Of a DNA stretch of 64,000 bases, positions 17,743 to 25,971 are shown in pieces. Origin of the DNA: Bacteroidetes bacterium GWF2_33_16 (GTDB taxonomy: Bacteria; Bacteroidota; Bacteroidia; Bacteroidales; UBA12077); assembly GCA_001768565.1 (NCBI GenBank), contig MEOE01000013.1, positions 1 through 64,000 of the forward strand, written 5' to 3'. A program made the position numbers and the translations under genes. Below the pieces are notes generated by a model. It saw nothing but the letters and a program-made list of their open reading frames with translations, did no database searches and was not told where the DNA came from. Each line of letters opens with the position of its first letter. The stretch's first letter is position 1.

Positions 17743-19098
17743 TTAAAAATAATCCTCTGGATTTACATTTTTACCATCTTTCATTACTTCATAATGTAAA
17801 TGCGTGCCAACTGATAAACCAGTTTGACCAACAAAACCAATAATATCGCCTCGTTTTACTTCTTTGCCTTCTGTTGTATTATATTCAGAAAGCTGGGAAT
17901 AAAGCGTTGAATATCCACTTTCATGGTCAATTATAATGTACTTACCATATCCTTCGCCCTGTTTAAAGTTTTTCTCTACTTTCCGAATCAATCCATCTGC
18001 TGTTGCATAAACAGGCGTTCCTTTGGGAGCTCTAATATCGACTGCATTATGCATCATTTCAACTTTTTTGGTAGGATGCATGCGCATTCCGTAACCTGAA
18101 GATATTTCTACTCCAGGATCTTTTTTAACAGGGAAAATTGAGGGAATTGATGTTGATTTTACTTGTGATTGAGAATACAACTGATTTCCGCTCAAGGTTC
18201 TTTCAATTGATGTATTTATGGTAAAGGCCATTATCATTATGGCAATTAATGGAAAAACTAATAAGAATTTAAGCTTTGAAAGTTTTCCTGAATTTATTCT
18301 TGTCATCATTTTTATTCGTTTTTTAGTTAATGAATAATTAAATTGGCTGGCAAGACTAACATTAAAACTCTTTTCTATCTGGTCGATAATTAATTTTTGA
18401 TAGGCAATTTTATCACTATTTACCATAATAACTCCCTTATCGGCTAAATATTCATGAATTTCCTTACATGCTTGTCTGTACCGGTAAATGAAAGGATTAA
18501 ACCACTGAAGAACAAGAATGAACTCAATAAGAATAATATCAAACGAATGTTTCTGCTGAGAGTGGATAATTTCGTGCAGTAATAATTCATTTGATCCATT
18601 CCGATTATTATCAGTAGAGCCATAATCATCTTTATCGATAAAAATATAGTTAAAGAATGAAAATGGAGAACTGATATAATCCAGCAATACTATTTTATAG
18701 TTTTTATAATTTATTATTTCATTGGCATTTATAGTTTTAAATAGTTTAACTAACTGATAAAATAAACGTATTAGAAATAAACTAACAATCAACAAATAAA
18801 AAAGCGCAATTAAATTAGGCCGAGTAACTGATTTAGTAATATTTGATTCAACCGTTTTAACGACTGAATTAACATCAAGATACTCACTAAACACAAACTG
18901 ATTTTGAGAATTAACAATAATTTCTGATGCCGAAAAATCAAGCAAAGGAATTAGTAAAGAAAAAATTAGTCCAAACAATAGAAAGAATCTATTAAACCGA
19001 AACCATGTATCTCTTTTAAGAAATAATTCATAAAAGAAATAAATAATAGAAACTGATATGGATGATTCAATAAGATATATAATAAACAAACTCATCAT
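17743..19098 (-). CDS. BlaR1-like M56 peptidase fused to an M23 peptidase
   Basis: N-terminal TM segments (about 3-22, 36-52, 97-118) lead into an M56 metallopeptidase with zinc motif HEIIH (175-179) and EIHEYLAD, then a TM at about 277-294. In place of the penicillin-binding sensor of BlaR1, a periplasmic M23/LytM domain follows (330-451) with intact zinc ligands H350, D354 and HLH (433-435). It overlaps the BlaI gene by 4 bases, as in blaI-blaR1 operons. The likely role is sensing cell-wall state through the M23 domain and relieving BlaI repression by proteolysis; whether the M23 part cuts or only binds peptidoglycan is unknown. Confidence 0.88.
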   Translation of the reverse strand: MMSLFIIYLIESSISVSIIYFFYELFLKRDTWFRFNRFFLLFGLIFSLLIPLLDFSASEIIVNSQNQFVFSEYLDVNSVVKTVESNITKSVTRPNLIALFYLLIVSLFLIRLFYQLVKLFKTINANEIINYKNYKIVLLDYISSPFSFFNYIFIDKDDYGSTDNNRNGSNELLLHEIIHSQQKHSFDIILIEFILVLQWFNPFIYRYRQACKEIHEYLADKGVIMVNSDKIAYQKLIIDQIEKSFNVSLASQFNYSLTKKRIKMMTRINSGKLSKLKFLLVFPLIAIMIMAFTINTSIERTLSGNQLYSQSQVKSTSIPSIFPVKKDPGVEISSGYGMRMHPTKKVEMMHNAVDIRAPKGTPVYATADGLIRKVEKNFKQGEGYGKYIIIDHESGYSTLYSQLSEYNTTEGKEVKRGDIIGFVGQTGLSVGTHLHYEVMKDGKNVNPEDYF

Positions 19099-19475
19099 TT
19101 AGATTTTTTCTTTTGTTCAATTTGTTGCTCAACCTGTTTTTTTAATTGTTCCAATTCGCTTAAACTTAATTCATTTCCTGAAGCAAAATACGACACTAAC
19201 TTACTTGTCGAATTATTAAAAAATCCTTTAATTATTCCCTTAAAGAATACTTTTGTATATTCATTTTTACTTATTAAGGGATAATACTCATTCGATTTTC
19301 CATACGTAGTAAATCCGATATAACCCTTATTTACAAGCACTCTTACAACTGTAGAAATGGTTGTATAAGCAGGTTTCGGATCAGGGAATTGATCAACAAT
19401 ATTTGCGAGAAATCCTTTTTTGATTTCCCATAAATATTGCATAACTTGTTCTTCAGCTTTAGTTAATTCTTTCAT
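19095..19475 (-). CDS. BlaI/MecI/CopY-family repressor
   Basis: Winged-helix repressor. The frame opens at 19490, but the ATG at 19475 is preferred because the protein then begins MKELTKAEEQVMQYLW, the usual start of the family. The winged helix spans about 1-75 (LWEIKKGFLANIVDQF, TISTVVRVLVNKGYIG), and the tail includes a Q/K-rich dimerisation helix (LEQLKKQVEQQIEQKKKSK). Its stop overlaps the start of the M56-M23 gene by 4 bases. A perfect dyad 32 bases upstream is the likely operator, giving autorepression. Confidence 0.92.
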   Translation of the reverse strand: MKELTKAEEQVMQYLWEIKKGFLANIVDQFPDPKPAYTTISTVVRVLVNKGYIGFTTYGKSNEYYPLISKNEYTKVFFKGIIKGFFNNSTSKLVSYFASGNELSLSELEQLKKQVEQQIEQKKKSK

Positions 19476-19479
19476 ACCA

Positions 19480-19526
19480 CAAACATACAACTATTTTTTT
19501 AATCACACAACTATTATTATAGTTGT
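19480..19526 (-). promoter_or_regulatory. BlaI operator and promoter
   Basis: A perfect 8-4-8 dyad ACAACTATTATTATAGTTGT (19507-19526) matches the TACA/TGTA-type sites of BlaI/MecI. A further half site TACAACTAT lies at 19486-19494. On the minus strand TATGTTTG (19487 down to 19480) fits the Bacteroidota -7 box, with TTG about 20 bases upstream inside the dyad, so the repressor would cover both elements. The start site would be almost at the ATG, suggesting a very short leader. Confidence 0.65.
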
Positions 19527-19647
19527 ATTACTATTAAAATAATCATAAATTAATTATATTGCTGTGAATAAATGATTTAAAACGATACCTATTATTCAGT
19601 TCTTTAGTTATTCTTAGATATAGAAATTCAGAAATTAAATACTAAAA

Positions 19648-20049
19648 TTAGATTTTTCTCCCAATAAAGTATTTGTAATATTTTTCAGCAGAGTCGCCAA
19701 ATTGTTCTACCTTATTTTCTGAAATTTTATAAGTACAATATTCGCCAAAAACTCCTGAAAAATATATCTCATACTTATCGTCTTTATCATCAACCATAAA
19801 TATTTTAACAAGCTGACCATCAGTATCTGAAGACATAAGGTTACAATGGCAAATTGGACAAAAAATATCTGTTTCTTCGCCTTTTTCAAGAATAAATGTT
19901 GGATGAATAATTCTTGCATGATTTCCAACTTCGGGACTAAGCAAAATAATTCCCGTTTTTTTTTCTTTTCTACTTACGGCCACCAATATTATTTTTTCAC
20001 CAACAAGAAGATGTCCATTACATTTAGGGCAAATAAAATCTGTTTTCAT
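19648..20049 (-). CDS. Small zinc-ribbon protein of unknown function
   Basis: 133 residues with two knuckles, CPKC (7-10) and CPIC-H-C (64-69), likely one or two zinc-ribbon sites. There is no signal peptide or TM, so it is cytosolic. The middle and end are beta-rich with acidic stretches (VDDKDDKYEIYFSGVFGEYCTYKI). I do not recognise a family. It is preceded by an unusually strong Shine-Dalgarno sequence and lies downstream of the metal permease gene, but the terminator at 20083-20120 separates them, so it is probably its own unit. Confidence 0.65.
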   Translation of the reverse strand: MKTDFICPKCNGHLLVGEKIILVAVSRKEKKTGIILLSPEVGNHARIIHPTFILEKGEETDIFCPICHCNLMSSDTDGQLVKIFMVDDKDDKYEIYFSGVFGEYCTYKISENKVEQFGDSAEKYYKYFIGRKI

Positions 20050-20056
20050 GGCTTTT

Positions 20057-20063
20057 CCTCCTT
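20057..20063 (-). promoter_or_regulatory. Strong Shine-Dalgarno sequence AAGGAGG
   Basis: Read on the minus strand, AAGGAGG stands 7 bases before the ATG at 20049. It is a perfect anti-16S match at good spacing, rare in this phylum and not seen before the other genes I inspected. It fixes the start of the zinc-ribbon gene. Confidence 0.7.
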
Positions 20064-20082
20064 TTTAATTCCTTATAAGTTA

Positions 20083-20120
20083 CAAAAAAATGCTCAAAAA
20101 ATCCAGTCATTTGAGCATTT
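20083..20120 (-). terminator. Intrinsic terminator of the permease gene
   Basis: On the minus strand AAATGCTCAA (20120-20111) pairs with TTGAGCATTT (20097-20088) and runs into TTTTTTTG. It lies 22 bases after the stop codon of the SO_0444-type permease. Confidence 0.8.
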
Positions 20121-20141
20121 AATTAATTGGCAATGTATGAT

Positions 20142-21242
20142 TTATAAGAAAATCAATCCCAAAAATCCAAAAATCAGCGAACCTATAAACGCAAAGGATA
20201 AATACAGAAAGAAAACTTTTTTATTGGTTATGCCCCAAACAGCAGCCATTGCAGGCAATGTAGTAACAGGTCCTGTAATTAAAAAAGTCAGGGCTACTGC
20301 AGGATTCATTCCTTGTGTAAGCAATCCACCGATTAATGGCAATGCTGTCAGATTGCTTGTATAGACTGGTATTCCGATTATTGCAGCCAGAATTATATTT
20401 ATTGAACTATCTCCACCAAGCACCTTTGTTATTAAATCAGCAGGCACATAAAGAATAATTAATGCATTTAAGAAAAAAGCAAGTGTCATAAACTTTATTA
20501 CCATCCATGTGGCTTTATAAGTTTCAGAAAATAATTTATTTAAAAAGGACACTTCTTTCATATTAGAAACACATTCAGATTCACAATCACAACTATTTGT
20601 TGCTTTAACATTCTCCGTTGAACAACAACTTGTTTCAATAACAGTTGTATTGCAGCATGCCATATTTTCTCTCTTATTTCTACTTGATCTGACAGTCAGA
20701 GTACTTAAGGCTAGCTTTTGCTTTACCACTTTTTCTGCTTTTTTTCCAAAAATTTGTTTTATCAGTTCCCAACCATTTTTTACTGGGCTAATTTTTTGAG
20801 TGCGTAAAATATCCTCGCCAATTAATTTTCTTTTCATTATGGTATGAGTTATAAAACCTGCACTAAGACTTATGATTAAAGTTGCTGCAAGGCGCCACCA
20901 TGTTAATTTCCACCCAATTGTAGCTGCACTTAAGAAAATTATCTCAGGGTCCATGGATGGAGATGCTATCCAGAATGACATAACTGGTGCCAATGGCACA
21001 CCAGCAATTAATAATGTTGCTATGACAGGTATTACTCCACATGAGCAGAATGGACTAAATGCCCCAACCAAAGTAGCCAAAACAATTGCTAATAGTGGGT
21101 GCATACTCAGTACCTTTTTGATGAATTTTGCTGCACCAGTCATTTGAACTGCCACCGCCAAAGGAATTGTTATTACCAAATATGGCCAAATGTGTAAAAG
21201 TGATTTCGCAATAAACGTTGCTATTTCAATTAAATGATTCAT
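20142..21242 (-). CDS. Metal/metalloid permease, SO_0444/ArsP-like
   Basis: A membrane permease of the PF03773 group with two halves of about four TM each. The signature is AFSPFCSCGVIPV (C66, C68) in the first half, mirrored by a GIPVYTSNLTALPLIGG segment in the second. A soluble loop at about 190-230 is packed with cysteines (196, 197, 206, 207, 218, 220, 224), which suggests thiophilic metal binding. Related proteins are described as Cu/Zn efflux or organoarsenical permeases; the actual ion is not deducible. It lies 275 bases downstream of a SigZ-like sigma factor in the same orientation, a pairing that suggests metal stress control. Confidence 0.82.
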   Translation of the reverse strand: MNHLIEIATFIAKSLLHIWPYLVITIPLAVAVQMTGAAKFIKKVLSMHPLLAIVLATLVGAFSPFCSCGVIPVIATLLIAGVPLAPVMSFWIASPSMDPEIIFLSAATIGWKLTWWRLAATLIISLSAGFITHTIMKRKLIGEDILRTQKISPVKNGWELIKQIFGKKAEKVVKQKLALSTLTVRSSRNKRENMACCNTTVIETSCCSTENVKATNSCDCESECVSNMKEVSFLNKLFSETYKATWMVIKFMTLAFFLNALIILYVPADLITKVLGGDSSINIILAAIIGIPVYTSNLTALPLIGGLLTQGMNPAVALTFLITGPVTTLPAMAAVWGITNKKVFFLYLSFAFIGSLIFGFLGLIFL

Positions 21243-21517
21243 AATTAGAATTTTTAATAATTAAACATAAATAGTTTTGCAACGTAGACGCAAAGAGTAA
21301 AAAAAGGACGCAAAATGTGAATAGTGAGTAATGGGTAATTAAAAAATGAATAAAAAATTAGATGTATGAACAACATTAAAATTTAAACTTTGCGTCTTAG
21401 CGCCCAAGCCTGCCGGCTAGGTTTGTGGTAAAAAAAAGTAATTTTGAATATCAAATAATGAATTTATAAGCAATATGGTATCATTGAAACTGGAAACTGG
21501 AAATCATTAATGAGCTA
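21243..21517. repeat. Intergenic region with inverted GACGCAAAG repeat
   Basis: This stretch has no gene. GACGCAAAG (21287-21295) recurs inverted as CTTTGCGTC (21388-21396), followed by a GC-rich patch AAGCCTGCCGGCTAGGTTT near 21405-21423 that is itself nearly palindromic. These resemble REP-like repeats scattered in Bacteroidota genomes. I see no clear promoter for the permease. Confidence 0.45.
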
Positions 21518-22102
21518 TTATTTTTCTTTTTCTTCGGGATGATCCAGGAAATACTGATGGCAACAACAGCATTTAATTGGATGGTAATCTATAATAGTAC
21601 CGTATTTATCAAACTGAAAATGACAACATTTCATTAACATATCTTTAATCATTTGCCTGCCGCGCTGTACACGCGACTTAGCACCAGAATTTGACAGACC
21701 CATCTCTTTTGCATATTCTACCTGACTTTGCCCTTCGAACTCCGTTTTACAGATTGCATCACAATAGTTGGGTGGAATTTCATTCATAAATTTGTGCAAA
21801 CCCTCTGCAATTTTTATCATGGATTCGTTTTCCTCTAATGTCTCTTCCTCGATAAATCTATCACTAATCTGAGAATCTGATTTTAATTTTCTATAATGAT
21901 CATTTATGGTATTTCTGGCAATTTGGTAAATCCAGACATGTAATTTGTTTTCATCTTTCAGCGTTTCAATTTTAGTATGAATTTTTATAAAAACTTCCTG
22001 TAATATGTCATCAGCTTCATTTTTATTATCAATCCTTTTTAGTATAAATGCTTTGATATTATCGCCAAATTGCTGCCATATTCTTGTTATATCCTTATTC
22101 AT
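21518..22102 (-). CDS. sigZ: SigZ-like sigma-70 family factor with Cys-rich tail
   Basis: The frame opens at 22141, but the ATG at 22102 (MNKDITRIWQQF) gives the usual family start and is preferred (194 residues). Region 2 reads EADDILQEVFIKIH and VWIYQIARNTINDHYR; region 4 reads YCDAICKTEFEGQSQVEYAKEMGLSNSGAKSRVQRGR. The C-terminus carries CCHFQFDKYGTIIDYHP and KCCCCHQY, a thiol-rich tail typical of SigZ. No anti-sigma gene is adjacent, so the tail may itself sense metal or redox state. The Cys-rich permease downstream is the obvious candidate target. Confidence 0.85.
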   Translation of the reverse strand: MNKDITRIWQQFGDNIKAFILKRIDNKNEADDILQEVFIKIHTKIETLKDENKLHVWIYQIARNTINDHYRKLKSDSQISDRFIEEETLEENESMIKIAEGLHKFMNEIPPNYCDAICKTEFEGQSQVEYAKEMGLSNSGAKSRVQRGRQMIKDMLMKCCHFQFDKYGTIIDYHPIKCCCCHQYFLDHPEEKEK

Positions 22103-22204
22103 AGTAATAAATTTCATTGCAAAATAACAAAATAGTAACATAAAAATCTTTTAAATGATAAATTATATTCTTACTTTTCAACCTCATTTTTAATTAAAAT
22201 AATA

Positions 22205-23563
22205 ATGAAAAAGATACTATTCATATTAACTGTTATTTTGCTCGTTACAGGATGTGCCTCAAAACGCAATACGAAAAAAGCCATTAAATTTGAACAAGCA
22301 GGATTATACGAAGATGCTGCAAATTATTATTATATTGCTGTGCAGAAGAAAGCTTCGAATGTTGATGCAAAACTTGGATTAAGAAAAACAGGACAACAAA
22401 CACTTGATAGAAAACTTTCTGATTTTAGCATTGCATACAAGCAAGCCGATTACAAAAAAGCTGTTTATAATTATCTCGAATGCGAGAAATACTACAATAA
22501 GGTTAAAGGTGTTGGTGTTGAATTAAATTTTCCAGAATACTACAAAGAATATTACGAAGAAGCTAAAGGCGATTATTTAAACAAGAAATATATTGATGGG
22601 ATGGAAAAGCTAAATCGCGAAGATTTTGCTGCAGCATTGCAAGTCTTTGAGGAAATCAGAAAGATTGATGCAAATTACAAAGATGTTAAAGATCAACTAA
22701 TTATTGCTAAATATGAACCAGTTTACCGTGATGCAAATCAATATCTCGATAATGGATTATACCGCAAAGCATATTATGCATTTGATAATATTATTAAAGG
22801 TGCTGGTACTTATAAACAATCGGTAACTCTTAAAGAAGAAGCGTTAACAAAAGGGACAATTAGCGTTTTAATAATTGATTTTGATTACGGAAATTATAAT
22901 TATAAAGATGTTTCTTCTACAATTACATCAAAGATTAAAGGTAATTTAAGCAAAACAGATAATCCATTCATTAAAACCCTTGATCAGTCGTCAATAACTG
23001 GTGATATAATTCAAAATGGGAAACTAAATATGCAAGCTGCAAACTTAGCTGGTATAAAAGCTGTTTTAACAGGTAATATTACAGATGTTAGAATAAATAA
23101 AGGGAAAGTAAAACGAACTGAAAAAAGAGGTTATATAAAAGAAGTTACCAAAACAAAAAATGACAAAGGCGAAGAAGTTGAAAAAGTAAATTATCATAAA
23201 ACTGAATATCTTGAATTTAGTGCAGAAAACTCAGTAAGTATTGAGGTTAATTTTAGATTGTTATCAACAGAAAATAACGAGGTTTTAGTTTCTGATCTAA
23301 TTAACCTTTCAAAGAGTGATGATATGCATTATGCAACCTTTAGTGGCGAGAAAAAGAAGCTTGTTCCTGGTTATTGGAAAAACAAAGACAAAAAATCGCC
23401 AGAGGATGTTGTAAAAGATAATTCATCGGATGTTAACAAACTACGAGACTTACTAAATGCTAAAAAGGAATTGAAATCAACCACTGAATTGCTCGATGAA
23501 GCTATTTATCAATCAGCACAAAGAATCGCTGAAAAAGTTAATAAATATAATCCTGAAAAATAA
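22205..23563 (+). CDS. TPR-containing lipoprotein
   Basis: Lipobox LVTGC (Cys17) after a short hydrophobic signal. Residues about 25-210 are alpha-helical and TPR-like (AIKFEQAGLYEDAANYYYIAV; NREDFAAALQVFEEIRK; YLDNGLYRKAYYAFDNI). Residues about 218-380 form a mixed domain (SVLIIDFDYGNYN, AAVLTGNITDVRI-like strands) resembling the CsgG/GNA1162 group of envelope assembly lipoproteins. It overlaps the next lipoprotein gene by one base, so the pair is co-translated. An outer-membrane assembly role is inference. Confidence 0.75.
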   Translation: MKKILFILTVILLVTGCASKRNTKKAIKFEQAGLYEDAANYYYIAVQKKASNVDAKLGLRKTGQQTLDRKLSDFSIAYKQADYKKAVYNYLECEKYYNKVKGVGVELNFPEYYKEYYEEAKGDYLNKKYIDGMEKLNREDFAAALQVFEEIRKIDANYKDVKDQLIIAKYEPVYRDANQYLDNGLYRKAYYAFDNIIKGAGTYKQSVTLKEEALTKGTISVLIIDFDYGNYNYKDVSSTITSKIKGNLSKTDNPFIKTLDQSSITGDIIQNGKLNMQAANLAGIKAVLTGNITDVRINKGKVKRTEKRGYIKEVTKTKNDKGEEVEKVNYHKTEYLEFSAENSVSIEVNFRLLSTENNEVLVSDLINLSKSDDMHYATFSGEKKKLVPGYWKNKDKKSPEDVVKDNSSDVNKLRDLLNAKKELKSTTELLDEAIYQSAQRIAEKVNKYNPEK

Positions 23564-24912
23564 TGCAACGGTATTTACTTATTCTTTTTGTTATAATAGT
23601 TTCATGCACAGCTAAGAAAAAAGCTGCAGAGATAGAAGCTCAAAAACCAGATTGGGTAAAACAGAAACCTTATATCACCGGATATTATACCGGAGTTGCT
23701 GCTGTAAAAAAAGTTGGAACATCAGCAGAGTATATTGCAAAAGCCAGACAAGCCGCGTTAGCAGACATGGCAGAAGAGATATCGTCAAATATCAGTTCTA
23801 CCTCGGTACTTCATACTGTTGAAACACAATATGGAAAATCAGAAACCTTTGATCAGCGAATTGAAGTTTCGGCTAATGATTATTTTGAAGGATTTGAACC
23901 AGTTGATTATTACGAAACACCTGATTCGTATTGGGTTTATTTTAAAATTAATAAAAGTACATATCTCGAAATGAAAGAAAAGAAAAAGCAGGAAGCTATT
24001 GCGACTGCTTTGGCTAAATATCAATCTGGATTGCAGGAACATCAAGTAAACAAGCCAAAAGAAGCTTTTTCATTTTATTTGCAGGGATTGCAAGCCATAA
24101 AGAAATATCTAAACGAAGAAACACCGATAGAGCTTAATGGAAAAACAGTTGATATAGGGAATGAACTATATTCAGCAGCAAATCAAGTTTTATCTTTATT
24201 AGAAATTAAAACAGATATTACCGAGATTAGTGTAAAAAGAGGTTCATCATACGAAAAAAACATAAACTACTGGGTTTTATACAAAAACAAACCCGTGCAA
24301 GGAATACCAGTAGAATTCAGTTTTACAGGTAAGTATTTGAAAAAGGATCGTATGACTTCTGATGCAAATGGAATGGTTCAATTCGAACCAGAAACCATCG
24401 ACTCGAAAAATTCTAAAGAACAATTATCTGCAACAATAAACCTAAAAGATCTTGTTCAAAAAGCTGTTGATGATCCATTTATTCGAGGACTAATTTTAAA
24501 ACGTATTCTAAAACCAACTATTATAGTTGTAAATATTCTCTCACCCACTGTTGTTTTGATTATTGCTGATAATACGTGTACTGGCAATGATTGTGAAAGA
24601 ATACAAAGTTTATTTAGTCAAAATATTAACCAAAGTGGATATAAGTCAGGTACCAAAACCGACGCTGACTTTAAAGTTGATTTATTTTATACCATAAAAC
24701 CAGGTGAAAGTGCAGGAGGATTAACATCGGTTTATATTACCGGGGATTTAAAAATAACCGATAAATCAAATAACATAATATGGACCCGTCAAACCGAAGC
24801 TATTAAAGGAGTAGGAAGAGATAATAATGAAGCTACCAATAAAGCTTTTAACGAGTTTTGCAATGCCCTCGACCGACGGTTTTTTAAGCAAGTTTTAGAA
24901 AATATAAGGTAA
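23563..24912 (+). CDS. LPP20-like lipoprotein
   Basis: A hydrophobic leader ends in VIIVSC, a fair lipobox. Residues about 28-140 match the LPP20 type (KPDWVKQKPYITGYYTGVAAV, then ARQAALADMAEEISSNISSTS). A helical stretch (145-215) is followed by an Ig-like strand region (about 220-300; KPVQGIPVEFSFTGKYLKKD) and a C-terminal domain (330-449) with DNTCTGNDC and a GRDNNEATNKAFNEFCNAL helix. It is translationally coupled to the TPR lipoprotein. The two probably form an outer-membrane complex; the function is unknown. Confidence 0.75.
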   Translation: MQRYLLILFVIIVSCTAKKKAAEIEAQKPDWVKQKPYITGYYTGVAAVKKVGTSAEYIAKARQAALADMAEEISSNISSTSVLHTVETQYGKSETFDQRIEVSANDYFEGFEPVDYYETPDSYWVYFKINKSTYLEMKEKKKQEAIATALAKYQSGLQEHQVNKPKEAFSFYLQGLQAIKKYLNEETPIELNGKTVDIGNELYSAANQVLSLLEIKTDITEISVKRGSSYEKNINYWVLYKNKPVQGIPVEFSFTGKYLKKDRMTSDANGMVQFEPETIDSKNSKEQLSATINLKDLVQKAVDDPFIRGLILKRILKPTIIVVNILSPTVVLIIADNTCTGNDCERIQSLFSQNINQSGYKSGTKTDADFKVDLFYTIKPGESAGGLTSVYITGDLKITDKSNNIIWTRQTEAIKGVGRDNNEATNKAFNEFCNALDRRFFKQVLENIR

Positions 24913-24970
24913 ACTTACTTTTTTTATAGAATTTTTTTAAACACTACTATTAACTTAAACTCTATTTATT

Positions 24971-25141
24971 ATGAAAGCATCAGCACCTAAATCAATTGTG
25001 TGGATTCTTGGACTTATACTAGGAATTCTTGGATTAATTGGCCACTTTGTGGATATTCAATATGTAACAGAATATAGTTTCTGGCTATTAACAGGAGGAT
25101 TTGTTCTCTTAGCCTTAGGAACTACATTTAAAGGATTTTAA
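24971..25141 (+). CDS. Small membrane protein, 56 residues
   Basis: The ATG at 24971 opens a frame ending at TAA 25139-25141. The product has two hydrophobic helices (IVWILGLILGILGLIGHF and FWLLTGGFVLLALGTTF) joined by a short polar loop with D, Y and E. It is followed 14 bases later by a clear bidirectional terminator, which supports it as a real gene. I do not recognise a family. It converges on another small membrane protein gene. Confidence 0.7.
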   Translation: MKASAPKSIVWILGLILGILGLIGHFVDIQYVTEYSFWLLTGGFVLLALGTTFKGF

Positions 25142-25155
25142 AATAGAAAAATTAT

Positions 25156-25187
25156 AAAAGAGGTGCCCGATTATGGACACCTCTTTT
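25156..25187. terminator. Bidirectional terminator
   Basis: AAAAGAGGTG (25156-25165) pairs perfectly with CACCTCTTTT (25178-25187) around a 12-nt loop, giving U tracts on both strands. It sits between the convergent small membrane protein genes. Confidence 0.88.
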
Positions 25188-25203
25188 AATTACAAATATT
25201 AAA

Positions 25204-25386
25204 CTATTCATTTTTAGATTTTAATGCTAGCAATCCTCTAGTAAACATACTGCCAGCAACAAATCCACCCAATATAAAAATCAGGTATTTTGCTAAACTT
25301 ATGCCACTTTCCTCATAAAAAACAACAGTCATTGATATAAATACTATTGCTAATGCAAAAAATGTAATTGAACTTCTTTTTCTCAT
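25204..25386 (-). CDS. Small membrane protein, 60 residues
   Basis: Two hydrophobic helices: TFFALAIVFISMTVVFY (about 8-24) and YLIFILGGFVAGSMFTRGLL (about 34-53), with basic N- and C-terminal ends. The GG/AG pattern in the second helix suggests tight helix packing. It follows the PNPOx-like gene by 55 bases and ends at the bidirectional terminator. No family is recognised. Confidence 0.6.
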   Translation of the reverse strand: MRKRSSITFFALAIVFISMTVVFYEESGISLAKYLIFILGGFVAGSMFTRGLLALKSKNE

Positions 25387-25441
25387 AATCGTAATATTTA
25401 AGTTAATAATGACAGTAAATTTAAAAATCCTAATTGAATAA

Positions 25442-25909
25442 TTAAACTTTTTGCTTTGCAGTAATTTCGCTTATCTCTAATCTAAGGATTGTAGTTATTT
25501 CCAACATTTTATCTTCATAAACGAAATCGTTTTTACTTGTATATTGCTTCATAATATACTGCAATCCTTCAATTTTACCGATCTTATCTTCTACTTCGTA
25601 GATTTTACCAAAGCCAACAATACTTTTAAAATTCATTCCATAACCACATGCCTTATTAGCTAATACTAATTCGTGATCAATATCCATCTGGAAACATACC
25701 GTATTATTTTTTCTGATGATATCCAACTTTCGTCCTGTTTTCGCACAATGGAAGAACAAACATGATGGGTTCCCTGGTTTATAACCAAAATTTAATGCTA
25801 CAATATATGGTAAATCACCATCAATAAGGGCAATGCGGCAAACATCAGCTTTGCTAATAATAGATTCAATTGTTGTCTTTTCTTGTAATTCTCTATCGCT
25901 TCGTCTCAT
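25442..25909 (-). CDS. Pyridoxamine 5'-phosphate oxidase family protein (Nim-like)
   Basis: 155 residues of the split-barrel flavin-binding fold. The N-terminus has MRRSDRELQEKTTIESIISKAD, close to the start of NimA/NimB-type proteins, then VCRIALIDGDLPYIVALNFGYK and LFFHCAKTGRKLDIIRKN, where FMN phosphate contacts are expected. NimA relatives are linked to 5-nitroimidazole reduction, but most genomic homologues are uncharacterised FMN or F420-type reductases. It probably belongs to the same minus-strand run as the peroxiredoxin, 62 bases upstream. Confidence 0.85.
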   Translation of the reverse strand: MRRSDRELQEKTTIESIISKADVCRIALIDGDLPYIVALNFGYKPGNPSCLFFHCAKTGRKLDIIRKNNTVCFQMDIDHELVLANKACGYGMNFKSIVGFGKIYEVEDKIGKIEGLQYIMKQYTSKNDFVYEDKMLEITTILRLEISEITAKQKV

Positions 25910-25971
25910 ATAGTTGATTTTTCAATTTGCATCGAAAGATACAAATCTTTGAAAGAATTCCCGGCTATAAA

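Noticed and set aside
19846..20364. 172-residue plus-strand frame
   Set aside because: It is antisense to the zinc-ribbon gene and the permease 3' end and crosses a terminator; both minus-strand genes have clear motifs.
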